A DNA stretch of 55,010 nt from Candidatus Delongbacteria bacterium. GTDB lineage: Bacteria; UBA4055. The translations under genes were made by a program, and so were the position numbers. A model generated the notes under the pieces. That model was not told the DNA's origin and ran no database searches. It worked only from the letters and a program-made list of their open reading frames with translations. Positions within the stretch are counted from its first letter, which is position 1; every line of letters begins with the position of its first letter. The stretch lies in assembly GCA_016937995.1 (NCBI GenBank), contig JAFGVM010000006.1, forward strand, positions 1-55,010. The letters are read 5' to 3'. Of this stretch, positions 1 to 7,717 are shown piece by piece.

Positions 1-103
1 AATCCGGAAGTGATAAAATGAAGAAATATTTACTACCGCGTAACACTTGGTTACTTCTCAGGGGACAAATGTCACTAATGTAAATAAAATCGTAAAAATA
101 AGA

Positions 104-122
104 CCCTGAATCGAGTTCAGGG
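104..122. repeat. Perfect 7-bp hairpin CCCTGAA/TTCAGGG
   Basis: CCCTGAA, a 5-nt loop (TCGAG) and TTCAGGG form a perfect stem. A weaker relative with a CCTG/CAGG stem at 5338-5356 is likewise followed by a GACGA sequence, so this may be a small dispersed hairpin family. No T-run follows, so it is not a canonical terminator. Confidence 0.55.
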
Positions 123-136
123 GGACGAATTGAGAA

Positions 137-156
137 CAAGGGGTTCCAACCCCTTG
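137..156. repeat. Perfect hairpin with GGTTCCAACC core
   Basis: The 20 bases form a perfect palindrome-like stem (CAAGGGGTT, CC, AACCCCTTG). The core GGTTYCAACC is shared with hairpins at 2505-2524 and 36262-36286, while the outer stem bases differ but remain complementary. Confidence 0.65.
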
Positions 157-189
157 CGATAAGGAATAAATAATCTACCTTTACAACCA

Positions 190-214
190 AGAGTCGCATT
201 TGCGGCTCTTTTTT
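190..214 (+). terminator. Rho-independent terminator
   Basis: An 8-bp stem (AGAGTCGC with GCGGCTCT, one G-U pair), a 4-nt loop and a run of six T. It must end a plus-strand transcript that enters from outside the window. Confidence 0.75.
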
Positions 215-259
215 ATGCTTAAGAAAATCACTCTAAAATCCCATTATTAATATTATTAC

Positions 260-289
260 TTGCTTTTTAGCCATATATATTTATATTTA
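260..289 (+). promoter_or_regulatory. Candidate promoter of pyrD-purM
   Basis: TTG at 260-262 and TATATTTA at 282-289, 19 nt apart, fit the Bacteroidota-type pattern (TTTG, about 20 nt, TAnnTTTG). The region is very AT-rich, so the match alone is weak; the same spacing recurs upstream of other genes in the window. Confidence 0.35.
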
Positions 290-375
290 GCATAAATTAA
301 TTATGGATATAGATATAAGTACATACACTCACGATCGTGAAAAAATAATCAAAAATATTTTATTTAGGACTTTTT

Positions 376-1293
376 ATGGCTAAAACTACCGTAAATATTG
401 GGAACAATATTAAATTGAAAAATCCCATTATGACTGCTTCAGGAACTTTTGGGTATGGAGACGAATATACTGAACTTTATGATATTGGTGACCTTGGAGG
501 TATTGTAACTAAAGCTATTACGCCGGAATTAAGGATCGGAAATCCTTTACCACGTATTGCTGAAACAGAATACGGTATGTTGAATTCAATCGGATTGGCT
601 AATCTTGGCCTTGATGATTTTATATCTAAAAAAATACCGGTCATTGAAAATTTTAAGACTATTGTATTCGTAAATGTTGCCGGTAAAGAACTGAAAGATT
701 ATATCATGGTAGCGGAAAAACTTAATGAAATTGACTGCATTGACGGGATAGAAGTAAATATTTCATGTCCAAACGTCAAAGAAGGTGGAGTTGCTTTTGG
801 AACTGATCCAAAAGTTGCTGCCGAAGTTACTAGAGAAGTCAGAAAGGTTTATAGTAAGCACATGATGGTAAAGTTGTCACCTAACGTTACTGACATTACC
901 ACTATTGCAAAGGTTGTTGAGGATGCCGGGGCAGACTCATTATCATTGATAAATACTCTTTTCGGTATGGCTATAGATACCAAAACCTTCAAACCTAAAG
1001 TAAGATCAATTGTAGCTGGATATAGTGGTCCGGGTATTAAACCGGTAGCATTGCAGGCTGTATACAAATGCTCAAAAGCAGTAAAGATCCCATTGATAGG
1101 AATGGGTGGAATAACTTCTGCCGATGATGTTATTGAATTCCTGCTGGCAGGAGCTACTGCTGTACAGGTAGGAACTGCTAATTTTACAAATCCTTTAGCC
1201 GCTTTGAATATAGTGAAGGATTTGAAAGAAATAATGAAAGACAGGAACATTTCAGATATAAAATCACTTATCGGAGGAATGAAACTTGACTAA
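376..1293 (+). CDS. pyrD: Dihydroorotate dehydrogenase, class 1B catalytic subunit
   Basis: This enzyme oxidises dihydroorotate to orotate in pyrimidine synthesis, using FMN in a TIM barrel in the cytosol. The 305 residues match the family length. The motif NISCPN carries the class-1 catalytic cysteine (Cys131), MVKLSPN follows near 164-170, and GMGGI near 242-246 is the phosphate/FMN-binding loop. Class 1B enzymes normally work with the iron-sulfur/FAD subunit PyrK, often encoded next door; PyrK is not seen here, so the electron acceptor is unclear. The gene overlaps purM by 8 bp, so the two are co-transcribed and probably translationally coupled. pyrF, the last pathway step, lies far away at 32712. 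Confidence 0.93.
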   Translation: MAKTTVNIGNNIKLKNPIMTASGTFGYGDEYTELYDIGDLGGIVTKAITPELRIGNPLPRIAETEYGMLNSIGLANLGLDDFISKKIPVIENFKTIVFVNVAGKELKDYIMVAEKLNEIDCIDGIEVNISCPNVKEGGVAFGTDPKVAAEVTREVRKVYSKHMMVKLSPNVTDITTIAKVVEDAGADSLSLINTLFGMAIDTKTFKPKVRSIVAGYSGPGIKPVALQAVYKCSKAVKIPLIGMGGITSADDVIEFLLAGATAVQVGTANFTNPLAALNIVKDLKEIMKDRNISDIKSLIGGMKLD

Positions 1294-2476
1294 CTACGAT
1301 GAAAAATATCTCAAACGTGGTGCCAGTGCTTCAAAAAGTGAAGTTCATACAGCTATAAAAAACACCGATAAGGGAATATTCCCCGGTGCTTTTTGTAAAA
1401 TAATTGAAGATAAACTGGGTAATGACCCTGACTATTGTAATATCATGCATGCTGACGGGGCGGGGACGAAATCATCTCTGGCATATATTTACTATAAAGA
1501 AACAGGTGATATCTCTGTTTTTCGAGGGATCGCTCAGGATTCGTTAATCATGAATATTGATGATGTTATCGCTGTAGGTGCTACTGATAATATGCTTTTT
1601 TCAAATACTATCGGAAGAAATAAACATCTTGTCTCAGGTGAGATAATTGGTGAAATAATAGATGGATACGAACAAGTTCTTTCAATGCTGAATAATAACG
1701 GTATAGGCATTTACAGCTGTGGTGGTGAAACTGCAGATGTGGGAGATCTTGTGAGAACAGTTATCGTTGATTCTACTTTATCAGCCAGAATGAAAAGATC
1801 AGATGTAATAGATAACGAAAATATCGTACCCGGAGATGTTATTATAGGATTGGCATCTTACGGTCAGGCAACCTATGAAGATCGATACAATTCCGGAATG
1901 GGATCAAATGGTCTAACTTCTGCAAGACATGATGTCTTCACTGATATATACATTGAAAAATATCCCGAATCTTATGCTGATGCTACCGACAAAGAATATA
2001 TTTATTGCGGAAAATATAAATTGACCGATGATTTCGGACATGGCGGCTTAACTGTTGGAGAGGCTGTATTATCTCCGACCAGAACTTATGCTCCGGTATT
2101 AAAAAAGATATTTGATAAAATTGGTAGAGATAAAATTCATGGTATAATTCATAACAGTGGTGGTGGGCAGGTCAAGTGCAGGTCATTTGGTAAAGGTGTT
2201 CACTACATAAAAGACTCAATGATCGAAATTCCGCCTTTGTTTGAACTGATAAAAGAATCTTCAGGTACTGATTATCCTGAGATGTATCAGGTTTTTAACA
2301 TGGGAAGCAGAATGGAATTTATCGTTCCGGAGGATCTTGTTGAAAAAATAATAGCGATTGCAGGATCATTTGCAATTGAAGCAAAAACTATTGGCAGAGT
2401 TGAGAAAAATCCGGACAGTGATACTTCTAACAAAGTTACTATTACAGCACCTGACGGAAGAGAGATCATATATTAA
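1286..2476 (+). CDS. purM: Phosphoribosylformylglycinamidine cyclo-ligase (AIR synthetase), long form
   Basis: PurM closes the imidazole ring of aminoimidazole ribotide in purine synthesis, using ATP. The nucleotide-binding motif HADGAGTKSS is at 55-64, and the whole protein has the 390-400 residue layout typical of Bacteroidota rather than the roughly 345 residues of E. coli PurM. The start is TTG at 1286, inside the end of pyrD: GGAGGA sits 7 nt upstream at 1273-1278, and no in-frame ATG occurs until residue 54. The 8-bp overlap with pyrD suggests coupled translation. I am confident of the function; the TTG start is inferred from the Shine-Dalgarno position. Confidence 0.92.
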   Translation: MTNYDEKYLKRGASASKSEVHTAIKNTDKGIFPGAFCKIIEDKLGNDPDYCNIMHADGAGTKSSLAYIYYKETGDISVFRGIAQDSLIMNIDDVIAVGATDNMLFSNTIGRNKHLVSGEIIGEIIDGYEQVLSMLNNNGIGIYSCGGETADVGDLVRTVIVDSTLSARMKRSDVIDNENIVPGDVIIGLASYGQATYEDRYNSGMGSNGLTSARHDVFTDIYIEKYPESYADATDKEYIYCGKYKLTDDFGHGGLTVGEAVLSPTRTYAPVLKKIFDKIGRDKIHGIIHNSGGGQVKCRSFGKGVHYIKDSMIEIPPLFELIKESSGTDYPEMYQVFNMGSRMEFIVPEDLVEKIIAIAGSFAIEAKTIGRVEKNPDSDTSNKVTITAPDGREIIY

Positions 2477-2477
2477 T

Positions 2478-2524
2478 TATCCCGACGGGATATAACAACC
2501 TTAACCGCAGGTTTCAACCTGCGG
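2478..2524. repeat. Paired small hairpins before maf
   Basis: Two perfect hairpins lie in the 57-bp gap. TATCCC-GAC-GGGATA is at 2478-2492, and a 9-bp stem with loop TC is at 2505-2524 (CCGCAGGTT with AACCTGCGG). The second one has the GGTTYCAACC core and its 3' arm runs directly into the Shine-Dalgarno of maf. The same two kinds of hairpin occur together, in reverse order, at 36262-36312. Confidence 0.7.
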
Positions 2525-2533
2525 AGACAAAAA

Positions 2534-3121
2534 ATGAAACTTAATGATAGAAATATAATATTAGCTTCAAAATCTCCGAGAAGAAAAGAACTTCTTGAAA
2601 ATATAGGATTAAAATTTTCTGTACGTCCTGCAGATATTGAAGAAGTTCACAGGGGAATCACGGGGTTTGGCGATATCGTTATAGATCTTGCAGAACAGAA
2701 AGCTGAGGCTATCAAAGAAAAAATGTTTCATGAAAGAATGATCATCGCTTCTGATACAATTGTTGTGATCGATGATAAAATACTGAATAAACCTGTTGAC
2801 AGGGATGATGCTTTTAACATGCTAAAACTTCTCAGCGGAAATATTCACAGTGTTTTCACTTCTCTATATGTTTTCGACGGCTACGTAAAAAAAGAGATCA
2901 AAGAATTCACCGAAACTAAAGTAGAATTTTATGAACTTTCAGATGAACAGATTCATGACTATCTTGATACTCATGAACCTTTTGATAAAGCAGGAGCTTA
3001 TGGTATTCAGGGATATGGATCAAAGTTCATAAAAAAGATAGATGGTTGCTTCTTCAGTGTAATGGGATTTCCGATACCGTTATTCTCGCAGAAAATGTAC
3101 AAATTAGGATACAAATTATAA
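2534..3121 (+). CDS. maf: Maf-family nucleoside triphosphate pyrophosphatase
   Basis: Maf proteins hydrolyse non-canonical or modified nucleoside triphosphates to monophosphates and are linked to cell-division control. The 195 residues fit. The signature SKSPRR (12-17) binds phosphate, SDTIV around Asp74 supplies the metal/catalytic acid, and FDKAGAYGIQG in the C-terminal half is diagnostic. The ATG is preceded by GGAG at 2523-2526 with 7 nt spacing, overlapping the end of a perfect hairpin. It follows purM by 57 bp on the same strand. Whether it prefers dTTP/UTP or CTP/UTP, as the YhdE and YceF types do, cannot be told from sequence alone. Confidence 0.92.
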   Translation: MKLNDRNIILASKSPRRKELLENIGLKFSVRPADIEEVHRGITGFGDIVIDLAEQKAEAIKEKMFHERMIIASDTIVVIDDKILNKPVDRDDAFNMLKLLSGNIHSVFTSLYVFDGYVKKEIKEFTETKVEFYELSDEQIHDYLDTHEPFDKAGAYGIQGYGSKFIKKIDGCFFSVMGFPIPLFSQKMYKLGYKL

Positions 3122-3122
3122 A

Positions 3123-3311
3123 TTGAAGATCTTCTTTAACATATTTGTTGTTCTGGCTTTAACGATTGTTCTATCCGGTCAGGACTGGAAAGGTCTTGGG
3201 GAACATTGTTTTGAAAACAACGAGTATTTGAAGCTGAATAAGAATAAAGATGGTGACGCACAGGAATTTAGAGAGCAGATCAAAACCTTAGGGTTCGAAC
3301 CAAAATATTAG
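3123..3311 (+). CDS. Small predicted exported protein
   Basis: I do not recognise this 62-residue product. It begins with TTG one base after the maf stop and has a short positive N-terminus, then a hydrophobic stretch (about residues 3-18) ending near SGQ. That suggests a cleaved signal peptide without a lipobox cysteine, followed by about 40 polar residues. There is no visible Shine-Dalgarno; termination-reinitiation from maf would be needed. It ends 13 bp before the next gene. It could be a genuine small secreted protein, a truncated remnant, or chance. The signal-like N-terminus and tight packing are the only support. Confidence 0.4.
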   Translation: MKIFFNIFVVLALTIVLSGQDWKGLGEHCFENNEYLKLNKNKDGDAQEFREQIKTLGFEPKY

Positions 3312-3324
3312 TGCGAGAAATGTT

Positions 3325-4692
3325 ATGAATAAAAAAATATTAGCTTTCATATTGATCCTAGTGATCTCATTGGTTGGTGACAACTCAATCTTGCTTGAAG
3401 ACCAAATAATTACTATCGAATGCATTGGAGTATCTTATATCGGTTCAGGAATAACTGTTGATGATGCTAAGAAATTTGCTGTAAATGATGCTAAAAGAAA
3501 CGCTCTTGAACAAGTTGGAACATACCTTGAATCCAACATAACAGTATTGGATCATATTGTGACTAAGGATGAGATCCAAACTTACACAGCTGGAATTTTA
3601 AAAACAGATATTATATCCACCAAGAAAAAAGTTGTTAACGATGTTTTTGCCATAGAAGTTCAGATCAAAGCACAAATTGACACGAAATTCCTTGATGAGC
3701 GGTTGAGTAATATTTCCAGTGATTCTCAGCTCAAGAAGACTCTTGAAGAGCAGAAAAAACTTAACGATGAACTCACCAGGCAGATCAAAGAACTTAAGAA
3801 GCATAATAAAGGTTTTGAGAAGAACAGTAAAAAAATTGCCCGATCACTTGAATCCGGTGATTGGTTCGAAATGGGGTATGAAGCGTATAAAAAAGAACAG
3901 TATGATGTTGCAGAAAAGTATTATACAAAGGCTATAAAGCTTGATCCTGATATAGCTGTAATATATAACAACAGAGGTCTTGTTTATTTCGCAATGAAAG
4001 AGCATGATAAAGCTATAAAGGACTTCAACAAAGGTATAAAGCTAAATCCTGACTTAGCTATGATCTATAACAACGCAAGTTTGGTATATTATGATCTGAA
4101 AAAGTATGATAATGTTGTCAAATACTTTACCAAAGCTCTAAAAATAGACCCCACACTCGAGGAGGTTTATTATAACAGAGGTTTTGCATACTACAAACTG
4201 AATGATTACCCTAGCTGTATACAGGATCTAAAACAATATTTGAAAATAAGTACCAATAAAAGCGGTGAAGATTATCGGGTAGAACGATTCATTAAAAAAC
4301 TTCAGTCTACTGTAAAGATGCCCGATCTGAAAAATATTAAAGTTGATGATTCCGTTTCAAAGCTCAATAACATTGGCATTACCAAGATAACAAAAGAGCA
4401 GGAATTCAGTGATAATGTTGAGAAAGACATTATAATCAATACGACACCCTCATTTGGAGATGATGCTAACAATGAGGATGGTGTAGTCCTGGTCATAAGT
4501 AAAGGACCTGAAGTGAAATATTCGATAATGCCGGATCTATATAACATGTCCCTTTCAAAGGCAAAACAACTGATAAATGATGCAGATCTAAAAGTCGGCA
4601 AGATCATTGAAGTCACTGATATAGATAAGGGATTCGACAGGATCATAGGGCAGTCAGTAAAAAAAGGTAAAGAAGTTGAACAAGGGACGTAA
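3325..4692 (+). CDS. Exported TPR protein with two C-terminal PASTA-like domains (probably frameshifted at the end)
   Basis: Predicted envelope protein. A signal peptide or anchor (about 1-20) is followed by a domain resembling the LPP20/FlgT-type fold (about 30-130), a charged coiled coil (about 135-180), about four TPR repeats (about 183-310), and two PASTA-like repeats (about 333-455). TPRs bind proteins; PASTA domains often bind cell-wall fragments, but no kinase is attached here. The reading frame ends at 4692 in EVEQGT. Restoring one base near 4689 would extend it to 4736 and add VIDITINVEAKNEKW, which closely matches the end of the paralogous PASTA protein at 11537-12376. So the last beta strand seems lost by a one-base deletion or a sequencing error. 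Confidence 0.75.
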   Translation: MNKKILAFILILVISLVGDNSILLEDQIITIECIGVSYIGSGITVDDAKKFAVNDAKRNALEQVGTYLESNITVLDHIVTKDEIQTYTAGILKTDIISTKKKVVNDVFAIEVQIKAQIDTKFLDERLSNISSDSQLKKTLEEQKKLNDELTRQIKELKKHNKGFEKNSKKIARSLESGDWFEMGYEAYKKEQYDVAEKYYTKAIKLDPDIAVIYNNRGLVYFAMKEHDKAIKDFNKGIKLNPDLAMIYNNASLVYYDLKKYDNVVKYFTKALKIDPTLEEVYYNRGFAYYKLNDYPSCIQDLKQYLKISTNKSGEDYRVERFIKKLQSTVKMPDLKNIKVDDSVSKLNNIGITKITKEQEFSDNVEKDIIINTTPSFGDDANNEDGVVLVISKGPEVKYSIMPDLYNMSLSKAKQLINDADLKVGKIIEVTDIDKGFDRIIGQSVKKGKEVEQGT

Positions 4693-4766
4693 TTGATATT
4701 ACAATAAACGTTGAAGCAAAAAATGAAAAATGGTAAGCTTAAGATAAACTATAAGGGAATTAAGCA

Positions 4767-5279
4767 ATGATCTATGAATTTAAAGGTGTAAAACCTGATA
4801 TTGCTGAAGATGTATTTGTTGCACCGTCTGCAGATATTATCGGAAGAGTAAAAATTGCAAAGGGTTCAAGTATTTGGTTCAATGTTACTATCAGGGCAGA
4901 TGTTGATGATGTGATCATTGGTGAAAATGTAAGTATTCAGGATAATTGTTGTCTTCACCAGACCGAGGGGTATCCTTTAGTCATCGGTAATAATGTTACT
5001 GTCGGACATGCAGTTACTTTACACGGGTGTAAAATAGCTGATAATACGTTGATCGGTATGGGAGCTACTGTACTTGATGATGCTAAGATAGGTAAAAATT
5101 CTATCGTTGCTGCGGGTGCTGTGGTGTTGGAACACAAGAAATTTCCGGATTATTCACTGATCGCAGGTGTACCTGCAACGGTTATCAGAAAATTACCTGA
5201 AGATACAGAGGATAAATTGTACAAACACGCATTAAGTTACGTGAATTATGCAAAGGAATATAAAGACAGTGATAAGTGA
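4767..5279 (+). CDS. Gamma-carbonic anhydrase-like left-handed beta-helix protein
   Basis: Member of the gamma-carbonic anhydrase / YrdA-PaaY family: hexapeptide repeats fold into a left-handed beta helix and trimerise around metal sites. The three metal-ligand histidines are present: His64 (CLHQ), His81 (GHA) and His86 (LHGC). The 170-residue length and the end motif GVPATVIRKL fit. The physiological reaction is unsettled in most such homologues; CO2 hydration or a hydrolase role are both possible. The gene stands after the TPR/PASTA gene and its stop codon lies inside a heptamer tandem repeat (5269-5303). Confidence 0.88.
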   Translation: MIYEFKGVKPDIAEDVFVAPSADIIGRVKIAKGSSIWFNVTIRADVDDVIIGENVSIQDNCCLHQTEGYPLVIGNNVTVGHAVTLHGCKIADNTLIGMGATVLDDAKIGKNSIVAAGAVVLEHKKFPDYSLIAGVPATVIRKLPEDTEDKLYKHALSYVNYAKEYKDSDK

Positions 5280-5303
5280 TAAGTGACAAGTTATCAGTTG
5301 TTA
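5269..5303. repeat. Heptamer tandem repeat array A
   Basis: Five 7-bp units: GTGATAA, GTGATAA, GTGACAA, GTTATCA, GTTGTTA. The array begins inside the gamma-carbonic anhydrase gene and contains its TGA stop. Arrays with the same period occur at 28912 and 41442. They resemble the short heptanucleotide repeats known from cyanobacterial genomes. Confidence 0.75.
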
Positions 5304-5337
5304 GTAGGGTAGTAGTTTACAACATCTGAAGTAAATA

Positions 5338-5356
5338 TCCTGTAATAAATTCAGGA
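5338..5356. repeat. Small hairpin TCCTG/CAGGA
   Basis: TCCTG, a 9-nt AT loop and CAGGA, followed by CGACAATG. It resembles the hairpin at 104-122 in the CCTG/CAGG stem and in the GACGA sequence that follows. No T-run. Confidence 0.4.
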
Positions 5357-5435
5357 CGACAATGTATGGTTGCATCCCTATGGTCGCCGAACATAAGAAA
5401 TGAAATAAAAAATTAAAAAATAAATAGGAGAAACA

Positions 5436-7532
5436 ATGTTTTTTTCAAAGAAAATGAAGCTGGGTGATAAGGAATTGGTCCTCGAATCCGGTAAAATGGC
5501 AAGACAGGCAAATGGTGCAGCAGTTGTAAAATATGGAGACAATATGCTGCTGGTAACAGTATGCGGGAACAAAGAACCTGCAGTAGGATATGATTTTTTC
5601 CCTTTGACTGTTGAATACAGAGAAAAAATGTACGCATCAGGGAAAATTCCAGGCGGATTTATAAAAAGAGAAGCGAGACCTTCAAATAATGAAATTTTAA
5701 GTGCCCGTATAATTGACAGGCCGATAAGACCTTTATTCCCTGAAGGTTTCAAAAATGAAGTTCAGGTGATCTGTAACGTACTCTCATCCGAAGGAAATAT
5801 GATGATGGATACTTTCGGTATTATCGGAACATCTCTTGCTGTTAATCTTTCAGATATTCCTTTTTCAGAACCTGTTGCAGGTATTAGGATCGGACGTTTG
5901 GATGGAGAGCTTATTGCAAATCCAACAACAGACCAGATGAAAAAGTGCGATATCGAACTGGTCCTCAGTGGTGGAAAAGGATTTATTTCTATGGTTGAAG
6001 GTGAATCAAAAGAAATTTCTGAAACTGAACTTTTGGAAGCTGTAGAATTCGGACAAAAGATAATAGACGACATCTGTGATTTTCAGGCAAAGATCATAAA
6101 GGAATTCGGGAAGAAAAAATTTGAATTCGATATCCCAGAAATACCTGATGATATTAAAAAGAAGGTCGTAAAATTATCAAAAAAACAGATCGAAAAATTT
6201 ACAAAAATAAAAATAAAGGAAGAACGTAATGAAGCGAGAAGAATCCTTTATGCAGAAGTTGACGAAGCACTGGCTGAAGAATTTCCTGATCAGAAAAAGA
6301 TCTTCCATGAGATAATGCATGACCTTGAGAAAGATATCGTCAGAGCTAGCATTATCAAGAGTAAAAAAAGAATTGACGGCAGAAAACCTGATGAAATAAG
6401 ACAGATCACTTGCGAACTGGACGTACTTCCAAGAGTACATGGTTCTGCCCTGTTTACCAGAGGTGAAACTCAGAGTCTTGGTGTTTGTACGCTGGGTGGA
6501 GATTCAGATTCTCAGATGGTTGAGAATATTTATCAGAAAGAAGATGAAAAATTCTATCTTCACTACAATTTTCCTCCATTCTCAGTTGGAGAAGTAAAAA
6601 GAATTATGGGTGTATCGAGAAGAGAGATCGGGCATGGACACCTTGCAGAGAGATCTTTTTATCCGGTAATTCCTAATGAAGAAGAATTCCCTTATACTAT
6701 CCGACTTGTATCTGAGATCCTGGAATCTAACGGTTCTTCATCAATGGCATCAGTCTGCTCAAATTCTCTGGCAATGATGGCTGCCGGTGTTCCGATCAAA
6801 AAGCAGGTATCCGGTATTGCAATGGGACTAATCAAAGAAGGTGATGACGTAGTGATCCTTTCTGATATTCTTGGAGATGAGGACCATCTTGGTGATATGG
6901 ATTTCAAAGTAACAGGTACTATGGATGGTATTTGTGCATATCAAATGGATATTAAGATCCAGGGTATTTCCATAGAGATCATGAAGTCTGCTCTTATACA
7001 GGCAAAAGCTGGTAGAGAGCACATTCTCGGTATTATGAATGATACAATTAAAGACTCAAGAGAGAACCTGTCAGAACATGCACCTCGAATACTTAACTAT
7101 AACGTACCAAAAGATGAAGTTGCTTTGTTAATAGGCCCCGGAGGAAAAACAATTAAAGGAATTATCGCTGAATTTGATGTTAAAGTAGATATCAATGATG
7201 ACGGTCTTGTTAAAATATTATCCGATGGAGAAAATGGGGAAAGAGCATTGGAGTATATTAAGAAAATGTTCGCAAAACCTGAAAAAGATATGATCTATGA
7301 TGCTGTAGTAAAATCAGTGAAACCTTTCGGTGCTTTCGTCGAGATATTGCCAAGACAGGAAGGTCTGGTACACGTTTCTGAGATCGCGATCGAAAGAGTC
7401 AATAATATTGATGACTACATAAAAGTAGGTGATGTTATAAGGGTAAAATACCTGGGTAAAGATAAAGAGGGCAGGATAAAACTTGCGAGAAAAGAGTTGC
7501 TGCTGGAAGAAAAGAAGAAAAATGAGAAATAA
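5436..7532 (+). CDS. pnp: Polyribonucleotide nucleotidyltransferase (PNPase)
   Basis: PNPase degrades RNA 3' to 5' by phosphorolysis as a trimer and is a core part of RNA turnover. The 698 residues show the full order: RNase PH domain 1 (about 1-240), alpha-helical linker, RNase PH domain 2 (about 320-545), a KH domain with GPGGKTIKGI (about 560-570) and an S1 domain (about 621-690, beginning near VVKSVKPFGAF). The ATG has AGGAG 7 nt upstream. A strong terminator follows, so it is probably a single transcription unit. Nothing looks unusual. Confidence 0.97.
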   Translation: MFFSKKMKLGDKELVLESGKMARQANGAAVVKYGDNMLLVTVCGNKEPAVGYDFFPLTVEYREKMYASGKIPGGFIKREARPSNNEILSARIIDRPIRPLFPEGFKNEVQVICNVLSSEGNMMMDTFGIIGTSLAVNLSDIPFSEPVAGIRIGRLDGELIANPTTDQMKKCDIELVLSGGKGFISMVEGESKEISETELLEAVEFGQKIIDDICDFQAKIIKEFGKKKFEFDIPEIPDDIKKKVVKLSKKQIEKFTKIKIKEERNEARRILYAEVDEALAEEFPDQKKIFHEIMHDLEKDIVRASIIKSKKRIDGRKPDEIRQITCELDVLPRVHGSALFTRGETQSLGVCTLGGDSDSQMVENIYQKEDEKFYLHYNFPPFSVGEVKRIMGVSRREIGHGHLAERSFYPVIPNEEEFPYTIRLVSEILESNGSSSMASVCSNSLAMMAAGVPIKKQVSGIAMGLIKEGDDVVILSDILGDEDHLGDMDFKVTGTMDGICAYQMDIKIQGISIEIMKSALIQAKAGREHILGIMNDTIKDSRENLSEHAPRILNYNVPKDEVALLIGPGGKTIKGIIAEFDVKVDINDDGLVKILSDGENGERALEYIKKMFAKPEKDMIYDAVVKSVKPFGAFVEILPRQEGLVHVSEIAIERVNNIDDYIKVGDVIRVKYLGKDKEGRIKLARKELLLEEKKKNEK

Positions 7533-7544
7533 TTAGATCTTTAG

Positions 7545-7581
7545 ATCGCACTTTAAATGAGTGCGATTTAATTTTCTTTTT
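7545..7581 (+). terminator. Rho-independent terminator of pnp
   Basis: Perfect 8-bp stem ATCGCACT/AGTGCGAT (7545-7552 and 7560-7567) with a 7-nt loop, then a T-rich tail. It sits 12 bp after the pnp stop. Confidence 0.85.
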
Positions 7582-7661
7582 GATTGCATTATTTAATTAA
7601 ATATTTATATTTTTCATTTAATTCGTAATACGTAGTTAAAAGTGTGAACATCTTAATTCGC

Positions 7662-7691
7662 TTGTACTCAAAAGCGACTAAGTTAATTATG
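7662..7691 (+). promoter_or_regulatory. Candidate promoter of the cyclase gene
   Basis: TTG at 7662-7664, a 19-nt spacer and TAATTATG at 7684-7691 fit the Bacteroidota-type promoter pattern and lie 26 bp upstream of the ATG, just after the pnp terminator. Support is by pattern only. Confidence 0.35.
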
Positions 7692-7717
7692 AAAATTATT
7701 TAAAATAAGATCGTAAT

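Larger units (their letters stand above)
1..375. other. Leader region without a confident gene
   Basis: This stretch upstream of pyrD holds no gene I can support. A 21-codon reading frame (18-83) opens with ATG but has no ribosome binding site and no recognisable product. Two perfect hairpins (104-122 and 137-156) are followed by a terminator-like stem (190-214), so a transcript from left of the window probably ends here. The rest, 215-375, is very AT-rich and carries a candidate promoter for pyrD. The first 90 bases have a composition unlike the rest and could be the remnant edge of a mobile element, but I see no diagnostic inverted repeat. Confidence 0.5.

Noticed and set aside
849-1250. 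Long minus-strand open frame inside pyrD
   Set aside because: It lies wholly within the pyrD gene on the opposite strand, has no ribosome binding site and no recognisable protein.
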